Shown here piece after piece: positions 26,119-34,751 of a DNA stretch of 64,000 bases (its first letter is position 1; each line of letters opens with the position of its first letter). The notes under the pieces are model-generated. The model was given only the letters and a program-made list of their open reading frames with translations, did no database searches and was not told the origin of the DNA. The DNA comes from Pokkaliibacter plantistimulans (lineage in GTDB: Bacteria > Pseudomonadota > Gammaproteobacteria > Pseudomonadales > Balneatricaceae): contig NZ_CP177354.1 of the NCBI RefSeq assembly GCF_046844695.1, positions 1,922,001-1,986,000 on the forward strand. The letters are read 5' to 3'. The translations under genes were made by a program, and so were the position numbers.

Positions 26119-27021
26119 ATGAAAACTGCAAGCTGGCGCGACAACCGCGTCTTCGCTGTGGCTCTGGTCAGCCTCGGCTTCATTGTGATCTGGTACCTCG
26201 GAGCGATCTTTCTCAATGGCCAGCAGCTGGTCAGCCAGTATGAGCGCCGTCATCAGGACTGGGATGCCAGCAAGGTGGTGGCCGAGGCGCTGAGCATGCG
26301 CCGGCCGGTGCTGCCAACGCCGGATCAGGTGGTGGTAGAGCTGAACCAGAGCGTGTTCCACGAGGCCATTACCTCCAAGCGTTCACTGGTATTCCATACC
26401 GGTATCACCTTGTCTTCCACCCTGCTGGGCTTCGTGCTGGGCGCGGCGCTGGGCATCCTGCTGGCGATTGGCATCGTCCATAACCGCACGCTGGAATCGA
26501 GCCTGATGCCGTGGATCATCACCTCGCAGACCATACCGATTCTGGCCATCGCACCGATGGTTATCGTGGTACTGGGCTCACTGAATTTTACCGGGCTGGT
26601 ACCCAAATCGCTGATCTCCATGTACCTGTCGTTCTTCCCCGTCACCATCAGCATGGTCAAGGGGCTGCGTTCGGCGGACCGTCTGCACATGGAGCTGCTG
26701 CATACCTACAGTGCCACCACCCGGCAGGTACTGTGGAAGTTGCGCTGGCCTGCGTCACTACCCTTCCTGTTTGCCGGTCTCAAGGTTGCCATTGCTGCAT
26801 CGCTGGTGGGAGCCATCGTCGGTGAGCTGCCGACCGGGGCACAGGGCGGCCTCGGAGCACGGTTGCTCAGCGGCTCTTATTACGGACAGATGGTGCAGAT
26901 CTGGGCGGCGCTGGTGATGGCGGCATTACTCGGTGCGCTGCTGGTGGTGCTGGTCGGCATGGGGGAAAAGTGGGTGCTCAAACGTATGGGGACACGCACT
27001 GAACTGGGAGCGGCGGCATGA
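26119..27021 (+). CDS. ABC transporter permease, first of pair
   Basis: A 300-residue inner-membrane permease of the BPD family. The start at 26119 (MKTASWRDNRVFAV) avoids the overlap with the ATPase gene implied by an upstream start. It has an N-terminal helix, a hydrophilic loop to about residue 95, and then about five helices. The cytoplasmic EAA-like loop is near LLHTYSATTRQVLWKLRWPASLPFL, where the ATPase would dock. Its stop overlaps the ATG of the second permease (ATGA), so the two are probably made in equal amounts. Confidence 0.88.
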   Translation: MKTASWRDNRVFAVALVSLGFIVIWYLGAIFLNGQQLVSQYERRHQDWDASKVVAEALSMRRPVLPTPDQVVVELNQSVFHEAITSKRSLVFHTGITLSSTLLGFVLGAALGILLAIGIVHNRTLESSLMPWIITSQTIPILAIAPMVIVVLGSLNFTGLVPKSLISMYLSFFPVTISMVKGLRSADRLHMELLHTYSATTRQVLWKLRWPASLPFLFAGLKVAIAASLVGAIVGELPTGAQGGLGARLLSGSYYGQMVQIWAALVMAALLGALLVVLVGMGEKWVLKRMGTRTELGAAA

Positions 27022-28019
27022 GCAATTTGGTGAACAAGCAAGCCGGTTCTGGCCGTGCGCAGCAGTGGGTGATGGGCCTGGGATTACTGGTTTTTGTGCT
27101 GGTAGCAGGCATGGTGCTGGGGGGAGAGAAGGGCGCCTTGCGTCAGTCGGTGCCCGGTATTACCGGTCTGCTGTTTGGCAGCTATGGCATCTGGTTATTG
27201 CTGGCACAGTTGACTCGCTGGGTGGACAAGGCCCAGCTGAAGCAGGCCACTGGCCTGTGGGGCTGGAGTGTGCCTGCGCTGTTTGCCCTCTTCCTGTTGC
27301 TGGTGTGGCAGATGCTGGTGGATGGCTTTGCCGTGCCGCCGGTACTGCTGCCTTCTCCGACGGAAATTGGCAGTGCCTTTGCGGGCAGTCTGGATATGCT
27401 CTGGCAGGACTTCCGCCAGACCTATCTCAAGTCAGTGCTGGCGGGTTACATCATGGGCTGCGGCAGTGGTTTTATCGTGGCGCTGCTGATTGATCGCAGC
27501 CCCTTTATGCAGAAAGGCCTGCTGCCCTTTGGCAACATCATGTCGTCGATTCCTATCGTCGGTATCGCGCCGATCATGGTGATGTGGTTTGGTTTCGACT
27601 GGCAGTCGAAGGCTGCCGTGGTGGTGATCATGACCTTCTTCCCCATGCTGGTGAATACCCTCAGCGGGCTGGCATCGGCGGGTAAGCTGGAGCAGGAGCT
27701 GATGCGCACCTATGCCGCCAGTCATGTGCAGAGCCTGCTGACCACGCGCCTGCCCTATGCCATGCCTTTTATCTTCAATGCCCTCAAACTCAACTCAACT
27801 TTGGCGCTGATCGGTGCCATCGTGGCCGAGTTTTTCGGTACGCCGATTGTCGGTATGGGGTTTCGTATATCGACAGAAGTGGGGCGGATGAATCTGAGTA
27901 TGGTGTGGGCCACTATTCTGGTAGCGGCGCTGGCCGGTTCCATCAGCTATGGTTTACTGACGCTGCTGGAGCGCAGAGTCACTTTCTGGCATCCCTCAGT
28001 ACGCGCCGGTAAACGTTAA
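27018..28019 (+). CDS. ABC transporter permease, second of pair
   Basis: A 333-residue permease of the same family, with two extra N-terminal helices (about residues 13-31 and 41-60) before the core. The EAA-like loop is LMRTYAASHVQSLLTTRLPYAMPFI. It is coupled to the first permease by a four-base overlap. A heteromeric permease pair with one ATPase and one SsuA/THI5-like binding protein fits a thiamine-precursor- or pyrimidine-type importer. Confidence 0.88.
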   Translation: MSNLVNKQAGSGRAQQWVMGLGLLVFVLVAGMVLGGEKGALRQSVPGITGLLFGSYGIWLLLAQLTRWVDKAQLKQATGLWGWSVPALFALFLLLVWQMLVDGFAVPPVLLPSPTEIGSAFAGSLDMLWQDFRQTYLKSVLAGYIMGCGSGFIVALLIDRSPFMQKGLLPFGNIMSSIPIVGIAPIMVMWFGFDWQSKAAVVVIMTFFPMLVNTLSGLASAGKLEQELMRTYAASHVQSLLTTRLPYAMPFIFNALKLNSTLALIGAIVAEFFGTPIVGMGFRISTEVGRMNLSMVWATILVAALAGSISYGLLTLLERRVTFWHPSVRAGKR

Positions 28020-28315
28020 CCGCTGGTACGGCCTTGGCTGGCATGGAAAGGGTGCTGAAGAGCAGTGATGTTAATGCTGTTGATAATGTAGCTAAGCCTT
28101 TGCGCAAATAAGCCTTTGAGCAAAAAGCCTTCCACAGAGAAGGCATGTCCATCGTTGTATGTTGATCGTGTCTGCCGTAGCGGTGATAACCAAAGCGGTT
28201 GCAGTGTGGTTTGAAGCAGGGAATGTTCGCTGCCTAAGGCGAATATCTTCACTTGGAACGCGCAGGCGTTCTTCGCGTGATTAACAGATTAGCGGTTGAG
28301 AGTAAGGAGATAACG
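28020..28315. other. 296-bp spacer before the binding-protein gene
   Basis: It contains an imperfect direct repeat, AAGCCTTTGCGCAAAT and AAGCCTTTGAGCAAAA, around 28094-28126. AAGGAG stands before the start at 28316. A separate promoter for the binding protein is plausible here, since such proteins are usually made in excess. No RutR-like core or gene is visible. Confidence 0.4.
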
Positions 28316-29314
28316 ATGAAGAAAACCCTCACTACCCTGATGGGCGCTCTGACCCTGGCCTCGGCGTCCGGCATGGCGCTGGCAGCAGACGATGTCACCC
28401 TGCAGTTGAAGTGGGTTACTCAGGCTCAGTTCGCCGGCTATTACGTCGCGCTGGAAAAGGGCTATTACAAGGATGCCGATCTCAATGTCACCATCAAACC
28501 CGGTGGCCCGGATATCGCCCCTGAACAGGTGATTGCCGGTGGTGGTGCCGATGTCATCGTTGACTGGTTGCCGCCTGCACTGGCCGCCCGTGAAAAAGGC
28601 TTGCCACTGGTCAACATCGCGCAGATCTACAACAAGTCCGGTATGGAGCTGACCTGTCTGAAAAGCTCAGGCATCAAGACACCAGCGGACTTCAAAGGTA
28701 AAACTCTGGGGGTATGGTTCTTCGGTAACGAGTATCCCTTCCTGTCGTGGATGGCCAAGCTGAATCTGCCCACGACCGGTGGAGACGAAGGCGTGACCGT
28801 ACTGAAGCAGGGCTTCAACGTCGATCCGCTGCTGCAGAATCAGGCTGACTGTATCTCCACCATGACCTACAACGAGTACTGGCAGGTGATCGATGCTGGT
28901 ATCAAACCGGACGAACTGCAGGTCTTCAAGTATGAAGACGAAGGTGTCGCCACGCTGGAAGATGGCCTGTACGTCATGGAAGACAAGCTCAAGGATGACG
29001 CCTTCAAACAGAAGATGGCGCGCTTCCTGAAAGCTTCCGTCACTGGCTGGACCTATGCGCAGGAGCATCCTGAAGAGGCGGCTGACATCGTGCTGAAGTA
29101 TGATGACACCGGTGCCCAGACCAAGGAGCATCAGGTGCGCATGATGAGCGAAGTGGGCAAGCTGCTGAAAGGCGACAAGCCTATGGGCTACATGGAACCC
29201 GCTGCGTTTGACCGTACGGTCGGCGTGCTGCTGAGCGGTTCATCTGCCCCGGTTATCACCAAAAAGCCTGAGGGTGCCTACACCCACGAAATCTTCGATA
29301 TGGCTCAGAAGTAA
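28316..29314 (+). CDS. ABC transporter substrate-binding protein, SsuA/THI5-like
   Basis: A 332-residue periplasmic protein. AAGGAG lies seven bases before the ATG at 28316. The signal peptide is MKKTLTTLMGALTLASASGMALA. The mature start DDVTLQLKWVTQAQFAGYYVALEKGYY is the hallmark of NMT1/THI5-like binding proteins, which bind hydroxymethylpyrimidine-type or related rings. That agrees with a pyrimidine substrate for the importer encoded just upstream. A strong terminator at 29340-29376 closes the transport cluster. Confidence 0.9.
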   Translation: MKKTLTTLMGALTLASASGMALAADDVTLQLKWVTQAQFAGYYVALEKGYYKDADLNVTIKPGGPDIAPEQVIAGGGADVIVDWLPPALAAREKGLPLVNIAQIYNKSGMELTCLKSSGIKTPADFKGKTLGVWFFGNEYPFLSWMAKLNLPTTGGDEGVTVLKQGFNVDPLLQNQADCISTMTYNEYWQVIDAGIKPDELQVFKYEDEGVATLEDGLYVMEDKLKDDAFKQKMARFLKASVTGWTYAQEHPEEAADIVLKYDDTGAQTKEHQVRMMSEVGKLLKGDKPMGYMEPAAFDRTVGVLLSGSSAPVITKKPEGAYTHEIFDMAQK

Positions 29315-29339
29315 GCGGTCGAGTTCGCTTGCTGTAAAG

Positions 29340-29376
29340 CACCAAGGGCGCCCTGTGAGGCGCCCTTGGTGTTTTT
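29340..29376 (+). terminator. intrinsic terminator of the pyrimidine importer cluster
   Basis: A 13-bp perfect stem, CACCAAGGGCGCC at 29340-29352 and GGCGCCCTTGGTG at 29359-29371, with a 6-base loop, followed by TTTTT. Confidence 0.92.
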
Positions 29377-29413
29377 GGATGCAGTGTTATGGGAGGCAGT
29401 GTTATGGCCTGGC

Positions 29414-30097
29414 TCAGTTGTCTTGCTGATAGGGCGCTGACCACAGGTGTACCAGTAACGGGATCACATGGGTGATCAGATCATCAAAGTCTTTCGGATT
29501 ACACAGACCGTGGGAAATCTCGATGATGCGATAGGGCGTGGCGGATGACTGGGTGGAGATCGCGATCATGCAGTGATAGCGCCAGTAGATTTCCTTCTCC
29601 GGCATATCGGGAAAGACCCGCCGCAAGGCATCGATAAAGCGCTGGTGCATATTGTTGAAATGCTGTTTGACCTGCTGGCTGACACCGCTGTGCTGCTCAC
29701 CGATCAGCTTGTTACGTACCTTGAGGTAGTTCATCCAGCCCGGGTCGGAGGTACGGCTGGGGTCGAAGTAGGGCAGATACAGCGCCTTGATGATGTCTTC
29801 GATCTTGACGTCATCCTTGGCCAGCGCTTCATCCAGCATCACCAGACGCGCCTGAGTAATGCTGGCAGCACGGCGCTCCAGCACGGCGTTGAGCAGATCC
29901 TCACGGGTGCCGAAGTGATAGTGGATGGAAGCAACGTTCACACCTGCAACCGCCATGATGCGGCGCATGGAGGCGTTCAACCCCTCATTGGCGAAGGTAG
30001 CCTCTGCGGCGTCCAGGATATTGTCCCGCGTTTCTATCCCGCGTTTGCGCTGGCGACGGCGGGGAGAGGCTGAATGGCTATCTTTGGATGTCGGCAT
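29414..30097 (-). CDS. TetR family transcriptional regulator
   Basis: A 227-residue regulator. A basic N-terminal extension (SPRRRQRKRGIETR) leads into a TetR domain at about residues 20-66 (FANEGLNASMRRIMAVAGVNVASIHYHFGTREDLL). The C-terminal ligand domain is not one I can place. It is convergent with the pyrimidine importer and points away from the MFS gene region. AACCAT-N6-ATGGTT at 30171-30188 upstream could be its operator. Control of the importer or of the exporter at 30449 are both possible. Confidence 0.85.
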   Translation of the reverse strand: MPTSKDSHSASPRRRQRKRGIETRDNILDAAEATFANEGLNASMRRIMAVAGVNVASIHYHFGTREDLLNAVLERRAASITQARLVMLDEALAKDDVKIEDIIKALYLPYFDPSRTSDPGWMNYLKVRNKLIGEQHSGVSQQVKQHFNNMHQRFIDALRRVFPDMPEKEIYWRYHCMIAISTQSSATPYRIIEISHGLCNPKDFDDLITHVIPLLVHLWSAPYQQDN

Positions 30098-30170
30098 GGG
30101 CCTGCAATCTTATTGATGAATGAAGGGGTGATGAATCAGGGCGTTATCTTACCCCAAGCCAGCGGCGAAC

Positions 30171-30188
30171 AACCATTACACCATGGTT
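30171..30188. promoter_or_regulatory. inverted repeat upstream of TetR gene
   Basis: AACCAT at 30171-30176 and ATGGTT at 30183-30188 are separated by six bases, about 75 bases ahead of the TetR start at 30097. The size fits a TetR operator, but there is only one copy to judge from. Confidence 0.35.
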
Positions 30189-30235
30189 ATGTCTATTCGC
30201 CAGCGTTATAGCTGCCCCGGTGGTGATGTCCCTGG

Positions 30236-30448
30236 CAGGCTGTTGAAAAACGTCATCGAGGCAGCCGAGACAAGGAAATACCCCGAGGGCACAAGAAACA
30301 GGCGAAAAAGCGGAGTTTAGTGAACTAAATGAGCATTTGACTCGCTCCGCTCGCCCCTTCGGGGCCGTGCTAAAGCACGTTCAGCCGTTGGCTGTGAGCC
30401 TGTTTTTGACGCGGTATTCGGCAACGCAGATAGATTTTCAACGACCTG
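30236..30448. repeat. dispersed repeat, copy 1 (long form)
   Basis: About 213 bp bounded by CAGGCTGTTGAAAAACG and GATTTTCAACGACCTG, which are imperfect terminal inverted repeats. The core includes a TTTAGTGAACTAAA palindrome and a GTTTTTGACGCGG stretch, shared with copies at 42.9 and 62.6 kb. This copy has an extra GC-rich hairpin segment of about 65 bases near 30340-30402. Its right end is immediately next to the stop codon of the MFS gene (30451-30449). Likely a MITE-like or REP-like nonautonomous element. Confidence 0.8.
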
Positions 30449-32032
30449 CTAGCCATTGCTGACCACGGCCTCCACACGGGGGCGCGGCTGTATATGGGTT
30501 CTCAGGCGCCACGCCGGGATCAGTATCAGCAGGGCGATCAGCATCATGCTGAGAAAGCTGTCACTGAACCCCAGCATATCGGGCAGTAACTGGTTCAGCT
30601 GGCTGCTGCAGTCCTGCTGGCAAAGCATCTGCAATTGTTCATGTCCGGTAAACCAGCTGTAGACGTAATGACTCAGGGCATTGTTCCACAGCTGCTCTGC
30701 GTTACCTTGCTGCAGCTGGCTGTGATGCAGATGCTGACGCCAGTCCAGCCAGATGGATACACCATTGACCCCCACCGCACTGCCCAGCTGACGGATAAAA
30801 CTGAACAGCGCCGCGCCGCTGGCCAGCATCTGCGCTGGCAACAGGCGCAAGGTGCCGGTGTTCAGCGCCGGGAAGATCAGGCTGATCCCGACCCGGCCGA
30901 TGATGGCAATGGTGACCAGCCAGAGAAATACCGCGGTCTGATCAATCAGCGCAAACAGCAGGCACGACAGGGCAAACAGCAGCATACCCAGCATGATGCT
31001 GAGGTAAGGAGGCAGCCGGTCAGCCAGTACACCCGCCACCGGGAACATCAGGGCGGAGGCAATCCCCGCTGGCATCAGCAGCAGGCCGGATTCGGTCGGC
31101 GTGAAATGCAGTATCTGCTGGCTGAACAGCGGAATCAGATAGGTAGAACCATAAAGGCTTGCACCCAGACACAGGGTGATAAGGGTGCAGCTCCAGACTC
31201 CCGGAGCATTGAACACATCGAGGTGGACCAGCGGGTGAGCGGTCGTTTTGCAGCGCCAGATAAAACTGAGCCCCCCGAGCAGCGCTACCGCGAAGGCAAA
31301 CAGGATAGCAGGGTGGCTCCAGCCCCACATTTTGCCGTTGGAGAAGGCCCACAGCAGCCCGAGGATCGCGGCCAGCAGAATGATCAGGCCGAGAATATCC
31401 AGCGGCATGGGCTTCTGATTGGCGGGGGCTTTGGGCATATAGCGCAGAGCCATCACCAGCGCGAGGGCGGCGATGGGCAGAGAGGCAAAGAAGATCGACT
31501 GCCAGCCAAAGGCATCCACCAGACCACCGCCCAGCGCTGGCCCTAATGCCGGCCCTAGAATCACGCCGAGGCCATAGATGCCCATGCCGGTGCCGCGTTT
31601 CTCCGGTGGGTAAAGCTTATAGATGGTGATGATACCGAGCGGTTGAATCACCCCGGCCATCGCACCCTGCAAGCAGCGCGACAGCACCAGCAGCCAGAAG
31701 TTGGAGCTAAGCCCGCCTAGCACGGCGGCGAGGGCGAATAAGCCAATGCAGATCACATAGCTGCCACGCTGGCCAAATTCGCGCAGAAACCAGGCACTGG
31801 CCAGCATGGAGGCGGTCATACAGGCCAGAAAGCCCGTCACCAGCCATTGGGCTTCGGTCTGCGCCACATGAAAGGTCGTCATCATCTGCGGGATGGCAAC
31901 GTTGATCATGGTCGATGCCAGCAGCACTGACAGTGTGCCGAGCATCACGGTGAGCATGGCTCGCAGGCGATAACCCGTGCCATATCTGGCCTTGAGGGCT
32001 TCTAACGGGTCATCAACCAGGGATTCGTACAT
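30449..32032 (-). CDS. MFS transporter, DHA2 family (EmrB/QacA type)
   Basis: A 527-residue exporter with about 14 hydrophobic helices, typical of DHA2 proton-drug antiporters. The first loop has the expected ATMINVAIPQMMTTFHV segment, and motif-C-like glycines are in GLGVILGPALGPALGGGLVDAFGWQSIFF. A hydrophilic loop near residues 415-485 carries two cysteines (LCQQDCSSQ). No membrane-fusion partner is adjacent. The stop codon directly abuts the dispersed repeat, so the last residues (AVVSNG) could have been altered by its insertion. Substrate unknown. Confidence 0.9.
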   Translation of the reverse strand: MYESLVDDPLEALKARYGTGYRLRAMLTVMLGTLSVLLASTMINVAIPQMMTTFHVAQTEAQWLVTGFLACMTASMLASAWFLREFGQRGSYVICIGLFALAAVLGGLSSNFWLLVLSRCLQGAMAGVIQPLGIITIYKLYPPEKRGTGMGIYGLGVILGPALGPALGGGLVDAFGWQSIFFASLPIAALALVMALRYMPKAPANQKPMPLDILGLIILLAAILGLLWAFSNGKMWGWSHPAILFAFAVALLGGLSFIWRCKTTAHPLVHLDVFNAPGVWSCTLITLCLGASLYGSTYLIPLFSQQILHFTPTESGLLLMPAGIASALMFPVAGVLADRLPPYLSIMLGMLLFALSCLLFALIDQTAVFLWLVTIAIIGRVGISLIFPALNTGTLRLLPAQMLASGAALFSFIRQLGSAVGVNGVSIWLDWRQHLHHSQLQQGNAEQLWNNALSHYVYSWFTGHEQLQMLCQQDCSSQLNQLLPDMLGFSDSFLSMMLIALLILIPAWRLRTHIQPRPRVEAVVSNG

Positions 32033-32247
32033 AAACGCCAGACTCCGGCAGCAAGCAATAAACGAGAATTAGCTATTGAATCGTGAAGAAAGAAACTAAT
32101 CGGATGATTAAAAATAGCAACCATCGATTGCAGAACAATGGCGTGCACAGTCGGCTAAAGCCCATGCAGCAAGCGGGTTTCAGCCCGGTAGCCACGCTTG
32201 CAAATGCCTTGTTGTCGAGAAAATCGTATTTAAATTCAAATAATTAC
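32033..32247. other. spacer between divergent MFS and tRNA genes
   Basis: This 215-bp stretch should contain the MFS promoter. It becomes AT-rich toward the tRNA promoter. I see no operator palindrome or gene. Confidence 0.3.
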
Positions 32248-32276
32248 TTGCAATGAAGGGGGGAGTTGCCTAGTAT
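32248..32276 (+). promoter_or_regulatory. sigma-70 promoter of initiator tRNA 1
   Basis: -35 TTGCAA at 32248-32253 and -10 TAGTAT at 32271-32276 with 17-base spacing, followed by a GC-rich discriminator typical of stringently controlled tRNA promoters. The same arrangement precedes the second tRNA gene, which supports it. Confidence 0.8.
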
Positions 32277-32288
32277 GCGCCCTGTCGA

Positions 32289-32365
<77 letters not shown>

Positions 32366-32373
32366 CATTCAGG

Positions 32374-32670
32374 AAAGGGCGATTACCGAAAGGTGATCGC
32401 CCTTTTCGCATTCTGGGATTTGGCAAAAGAAAGCGTCGGGCTCGCTGCTTATAACCCCGGGGCGAAGGTCGTCAGTTCAAATCTGGCCCCCGCAACCCCA
32501 TTCAGGAAAGGGCGATTACCAAAAGGTGATCGCCCTTTTCGCATTCTGGGTTTGGGAAGAGAGCAAGTCGGGCTCGCTGCTTATAACCCCGGGGCGAAGG
32601 TCATCAGTTCACATCCGGCCCCCGCCACTACATTTAGGAAAGGGCGATTACCGAAAGGTGATCGCCCTTT
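32374..32670 (+). repeat. tRNA-half/terminator array, left part
   Basis: Three terminators (32374-32406, 32507-32539, 32639-32671) each have a 14-bp stem (AAAGGGCGATTACC) with one wobble pair and a GAAA or AAAA loop. Between them lie two degenerate units (32435-32498, 32567-32629) that match the tRNA-fMet 3' half from the anticodon stem to the ACC end. These units have 7 extra bases in the anticodon loop region and 4-5 more after it, and they lack the 5' half. The period is 132-133 bases. Confidence 0.85.
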
Positions 32671-32692
32671 TCGCATTCTGGGTTTGTAGTGG

Positions 32693-33511
32693 TCAACTAT
32701 TTCCGGACAGCTTCTTAGCTTCTTTTTCCCTCATCACCGGGGTTAAACCACCGTTGTGGCAATGAGGCCTCTGTTCGTTGTAATAGCTCATCAGGTAGTC
32801 ACCGATATCCTTGATCGCCTGATCCAGGCTGGTGTATCCACACTTCGGTACCCACTCACTTTTCACACTGCGAAAGAGCCGCTCCATAGGCGCATTATCC
32901 CAGCAGTTACCACGCCGGCTCATGCTTTGAACCATCCGATACCGCCACAGCCGCTGGCGGTATTCCAGACTGCTGTACTGACACCCCTGGTCGGAGTGGA
33001 ACATGACCCCTTGCGGCCGACCACGCAAGCGATAAGCCATCTCCAGTGCCCGCAAGGTCAGCGTCGTATCTACAGTGGCAGACATCGCCCAGCCCACCAC
33101 TCGACGGGCATAAAGGTCCATCACAACGGCAAGATAGGACCACTGCTCACCCGTCCAGATGTAGGTGATATCGCCACACCACACCTGATTGGGCTGTACG
33201 GTATCAAAAGCACGATCCAGACGATTCGGAACAACCGCATGCGCCTGCCGGGCCTGCTTATAACGATGTTTGCCCGGTTGACGGCTCATGAGACCGGCTT
33301 CCGCCATCAGACGTGTGACCTTGTACCGCCCCATCGCAACGCCCTGCATGGCCAGCTGCTTCATCACCGTACGAGCACCGGCAGACCCCTGGCTGGCCGC
33401 GAACAAGGCTCTTACCTGAGCGCGTTCGTTCATGCGTTGAATGTCTGGTAGCGTCGCTCTTTTTTGGCGGTCATAGTAGGTCGATGTCGGTAGCTCAAAC
33501 AGCTCACACAA
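32693..33511 (-). CDS. IS3-family transposase OrfB (copy A)
   Basis: A 272-residue rve-type integrase domain protein with the catalytic triad D114 (WCGDITY), D174 (FHSDQGCQYS) and E210 (APMERLF). The spacing of 59 and 35 residues is the IS3-family DD(35)E pattern. The productive enzyme is normally an OrfAB fusion made by -1 frameshifting at A-AAA-AAG (33598-33592 on the minus strand); the OrfB frame is open upstream of this Met to that point. Nearly identical to copies B and C. Confidence 0.93.
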   Translation of the reverse strand: MCELFELPTSTYYDRQKRATLPDIQRMNERAQVRALFAASQGSAGARTVMKQLAMQGVAMGRYKVTRLMAEAGLMSRQPGKHRYKQARQAHAVVPNRLDRAFDTVQPNQVWCGDITYIWTGEQWSYLAVVMDLYARRVVGWAMSATVDTTLTLRALEMAYRLRGRPQGVMFHSDQGCQYSSLEYRQRLWRYRMVQSMSRRGNCWDNAPMERLFRSVKSEWVPKCGYTSLDQAIKDIGDYLMSYYNEQRPHCHNGGLTPVMREKEAKKLSGNS

Positions 33512-33546
33512 CTGGGTGACAGGCCAGTCATCACTGAACGAACGAA

Positions 33547-33858
33547 TCAGCGCCTGAACTTGATCTCGTCCGACATCAAGAGCGCGGTAGCCTTTTTTAG
33601 TATCTCTTTCTCCATTTCCAAACGCTGGATACGCTTTTGTAGCTCCTGAATCTGGTGCTGCTCAGGGGTTAATGCCTGACTCCCTGAGAGCACCACACCG
33701 TTCTGTTCATGTTCCACCTGTTTGATCCAGCGCCGAAGCGCAGTAGGGCCGACCCCCAGCGCCTGACAGGCCTCCGTTACGGAATAGCCTTTCTCGGTCA
33801 CTAACGCGACGGCCTCCAGCTTGAACTCTGGAGTAAAGGACTGACGACGTTTGCTCAT
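33547..33858 (-). CDS. IS3-family transposase OrfA (copy A)
   Basis: A 103-residue DNA-binding protein. The helix-turn-helix (FTPEFKLEAVALVTEKGYSVTEACQALGVGPTALRRW) is followed by a leucine-zipper-like coiled coil (IQELQKRIQRLEMEKEILKKA). It supplies end recognition for transposition. The A-AAA-AAG slippery site lies near its 3' end. This copy has ACT at the Thr of GPTALRR where copies B and C have ACA, a silent difference. Confidence 0.93.
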   Translation of the reverse strand: MSKRRQSFTPEFKLEAVALVTEKGYSVTEACQALGVGPTALRRWIKQVEHEQNGVVLSGSQALTPEQHQIQELQKRIQRLEMEKEILKKATALLMSDEIKFRR

Positions 33859-33928
33859 AAATAAGACACCTCACTGAGCGCGTTAGAATAACGCTTTACT
33901 GAGTGTCCGAAATCATTGAGCCACTACA

Positions 33929-34254
33929 GTTTGGGAAGAGAGAACGTCGGGCTCACTCCTGATAACCCCGGGGCGAAGGTCGTCAGTTCACATCTGGCCC
34001 CCGCAACCACATTTAGAAAAGGGCGATTACCGAAAGGTGATCGCCCTTTTCGCATTCCGGGTTTGGGAAAAGAGTCTGTCGGGCTCACTTCTGATAACCC
34101 TGGGGCGAAGGTCGTCAGTTCACATCTGGCCCCGCAACTACATTTAGGAAAGGGCGATTACCGCAAGGTGATCGCCCTTTTCGCATTCTGGGGTTTGGAA
34201 AAAGAAAGCGTCGGGCTCGCTGCTTATAACCCCGGGGCGAAGGTCGTCAGTTAA
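33929..34254 (+). repeat. tRNA-half/terminator array, middle part
   Basis: Continuation of the array beyond IS copy A. Degenerate tRNA-fMet 3'-half units lie at about 33948-34009, 34079-34138 and 34210-34254 (the last truncated inside the T-arm). Terminators lie at 34018-34050 (GAAA loop) and 34149-34181 (GCAA loop). Unit 33948 still ends CCCCCGCAACCA like the true tRNA; unit 34079 has lost one C and ends CAACTA. Confidence 0.85.
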
Positions 34255-34358
34255 TTTCTGGTCCAGAATGTCGCTTATTGCTGAGGTGCAGCGCAGGGGT
34301 TTGGCATGCTCCTGTTAGTAACGGGAGCTGCGATTTTTATAAAAACTGAAATTATTAC

Positions 34359-34387
34359 TTGCAATGAACAGGTCATGTGACTAATAT
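34359..34387 (+). promoter_or_regulatory. sigma-70 promoter of initiator tRNA 2
   Basis: -35 TTGCAA at 34359-34364 and -10 TAATAT at 34382-34387, 17-base spacing, with the same ACTTGCAATGAA context as the first tRNA promoter but a diverged spacer. Confidence 0.8.
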
Positions 34388-34400
34388 GCCGCCCTGTCGA

Positions 34401-34477
<77 letters not shown>

Positions 34478-34485
34478 TATTCAGG

Positions 34486-34751
34486 AAAGGGCGATTACCG
34501 AAAGGTGATCGCCCTTTTCGCATTCTGGGTTTGGGAAGAGAGCAAGTCGGGCTCACTCTTGATAACCCCGGGGCGAAGGTCGTCAGTTCACATCTGGCCC
34601 CGCAACTACATTTAGGAAAGGGCGATTACCGAAAAGTGATCGCCCTTTTCGCATTCTGGGTTTGGGAAGAGAGCAAGTCGGGCTCACTCTTGATAACCCC
34701 GGGGCGAAGGTCGTCAGTTCACATCTGGCCCCGCAACTACATTTAGGAAAG
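34486..34751 (+). repeat. tRNA-half/terminator array, right part
   Basis: Terminators at 34486-34518 (GAAA) and 34617-34649 (GAAA, with one stem mismatch), and degenerate tRNA-half units at about 34547-34606 and 34677-34738. The array is cut by IS copy B at 34752 inside the next terminator (after AGGAAAG). It resumes beyond copy C at 37068. Confidence 0.85.

Larger units (their letters stand above)
32685..33928 (-). mobile_element. IS3-family insertion sequence, copy A (intact)
   Basis: A 1,244-bp element with imperfect terminal inverted repeats beginning TGTAGTGG at both ends (TGTAGTGGTCAACTATTTCC and TGTAGTGGCTCAATGATTTC). It is flanked by a 3-bp duplication, GTT. Removing the element and one GTT restores the tRNA-half unit sequence CTGGGTTTGGGAAGAG, so it inserted into the array. 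It encodes OrfA and OrfB with a slippery heptamer between them. Confidence 0.93.

Noticed and set aside
27755..28252. RutR-like operator ahead of the ABC importer binding-protein gene
   Set aside because: No TGACCA-N2-TGGTCA-like core could be found in 25071-25277 or 28020-28315.
32435..32498. Degenerate units as functional tRNA genes
   Set aside because: They lack the 5' acceptor strand and the D-arm, so no cloverleaf can form.
32393..32765. Repetitive open frames across the tRNA array as proteins
   Set aside because: They arise from repeated noncoding sequence (KGRLPKGDRPFRI repeats encode the terminator stem) and have no ribosome site.
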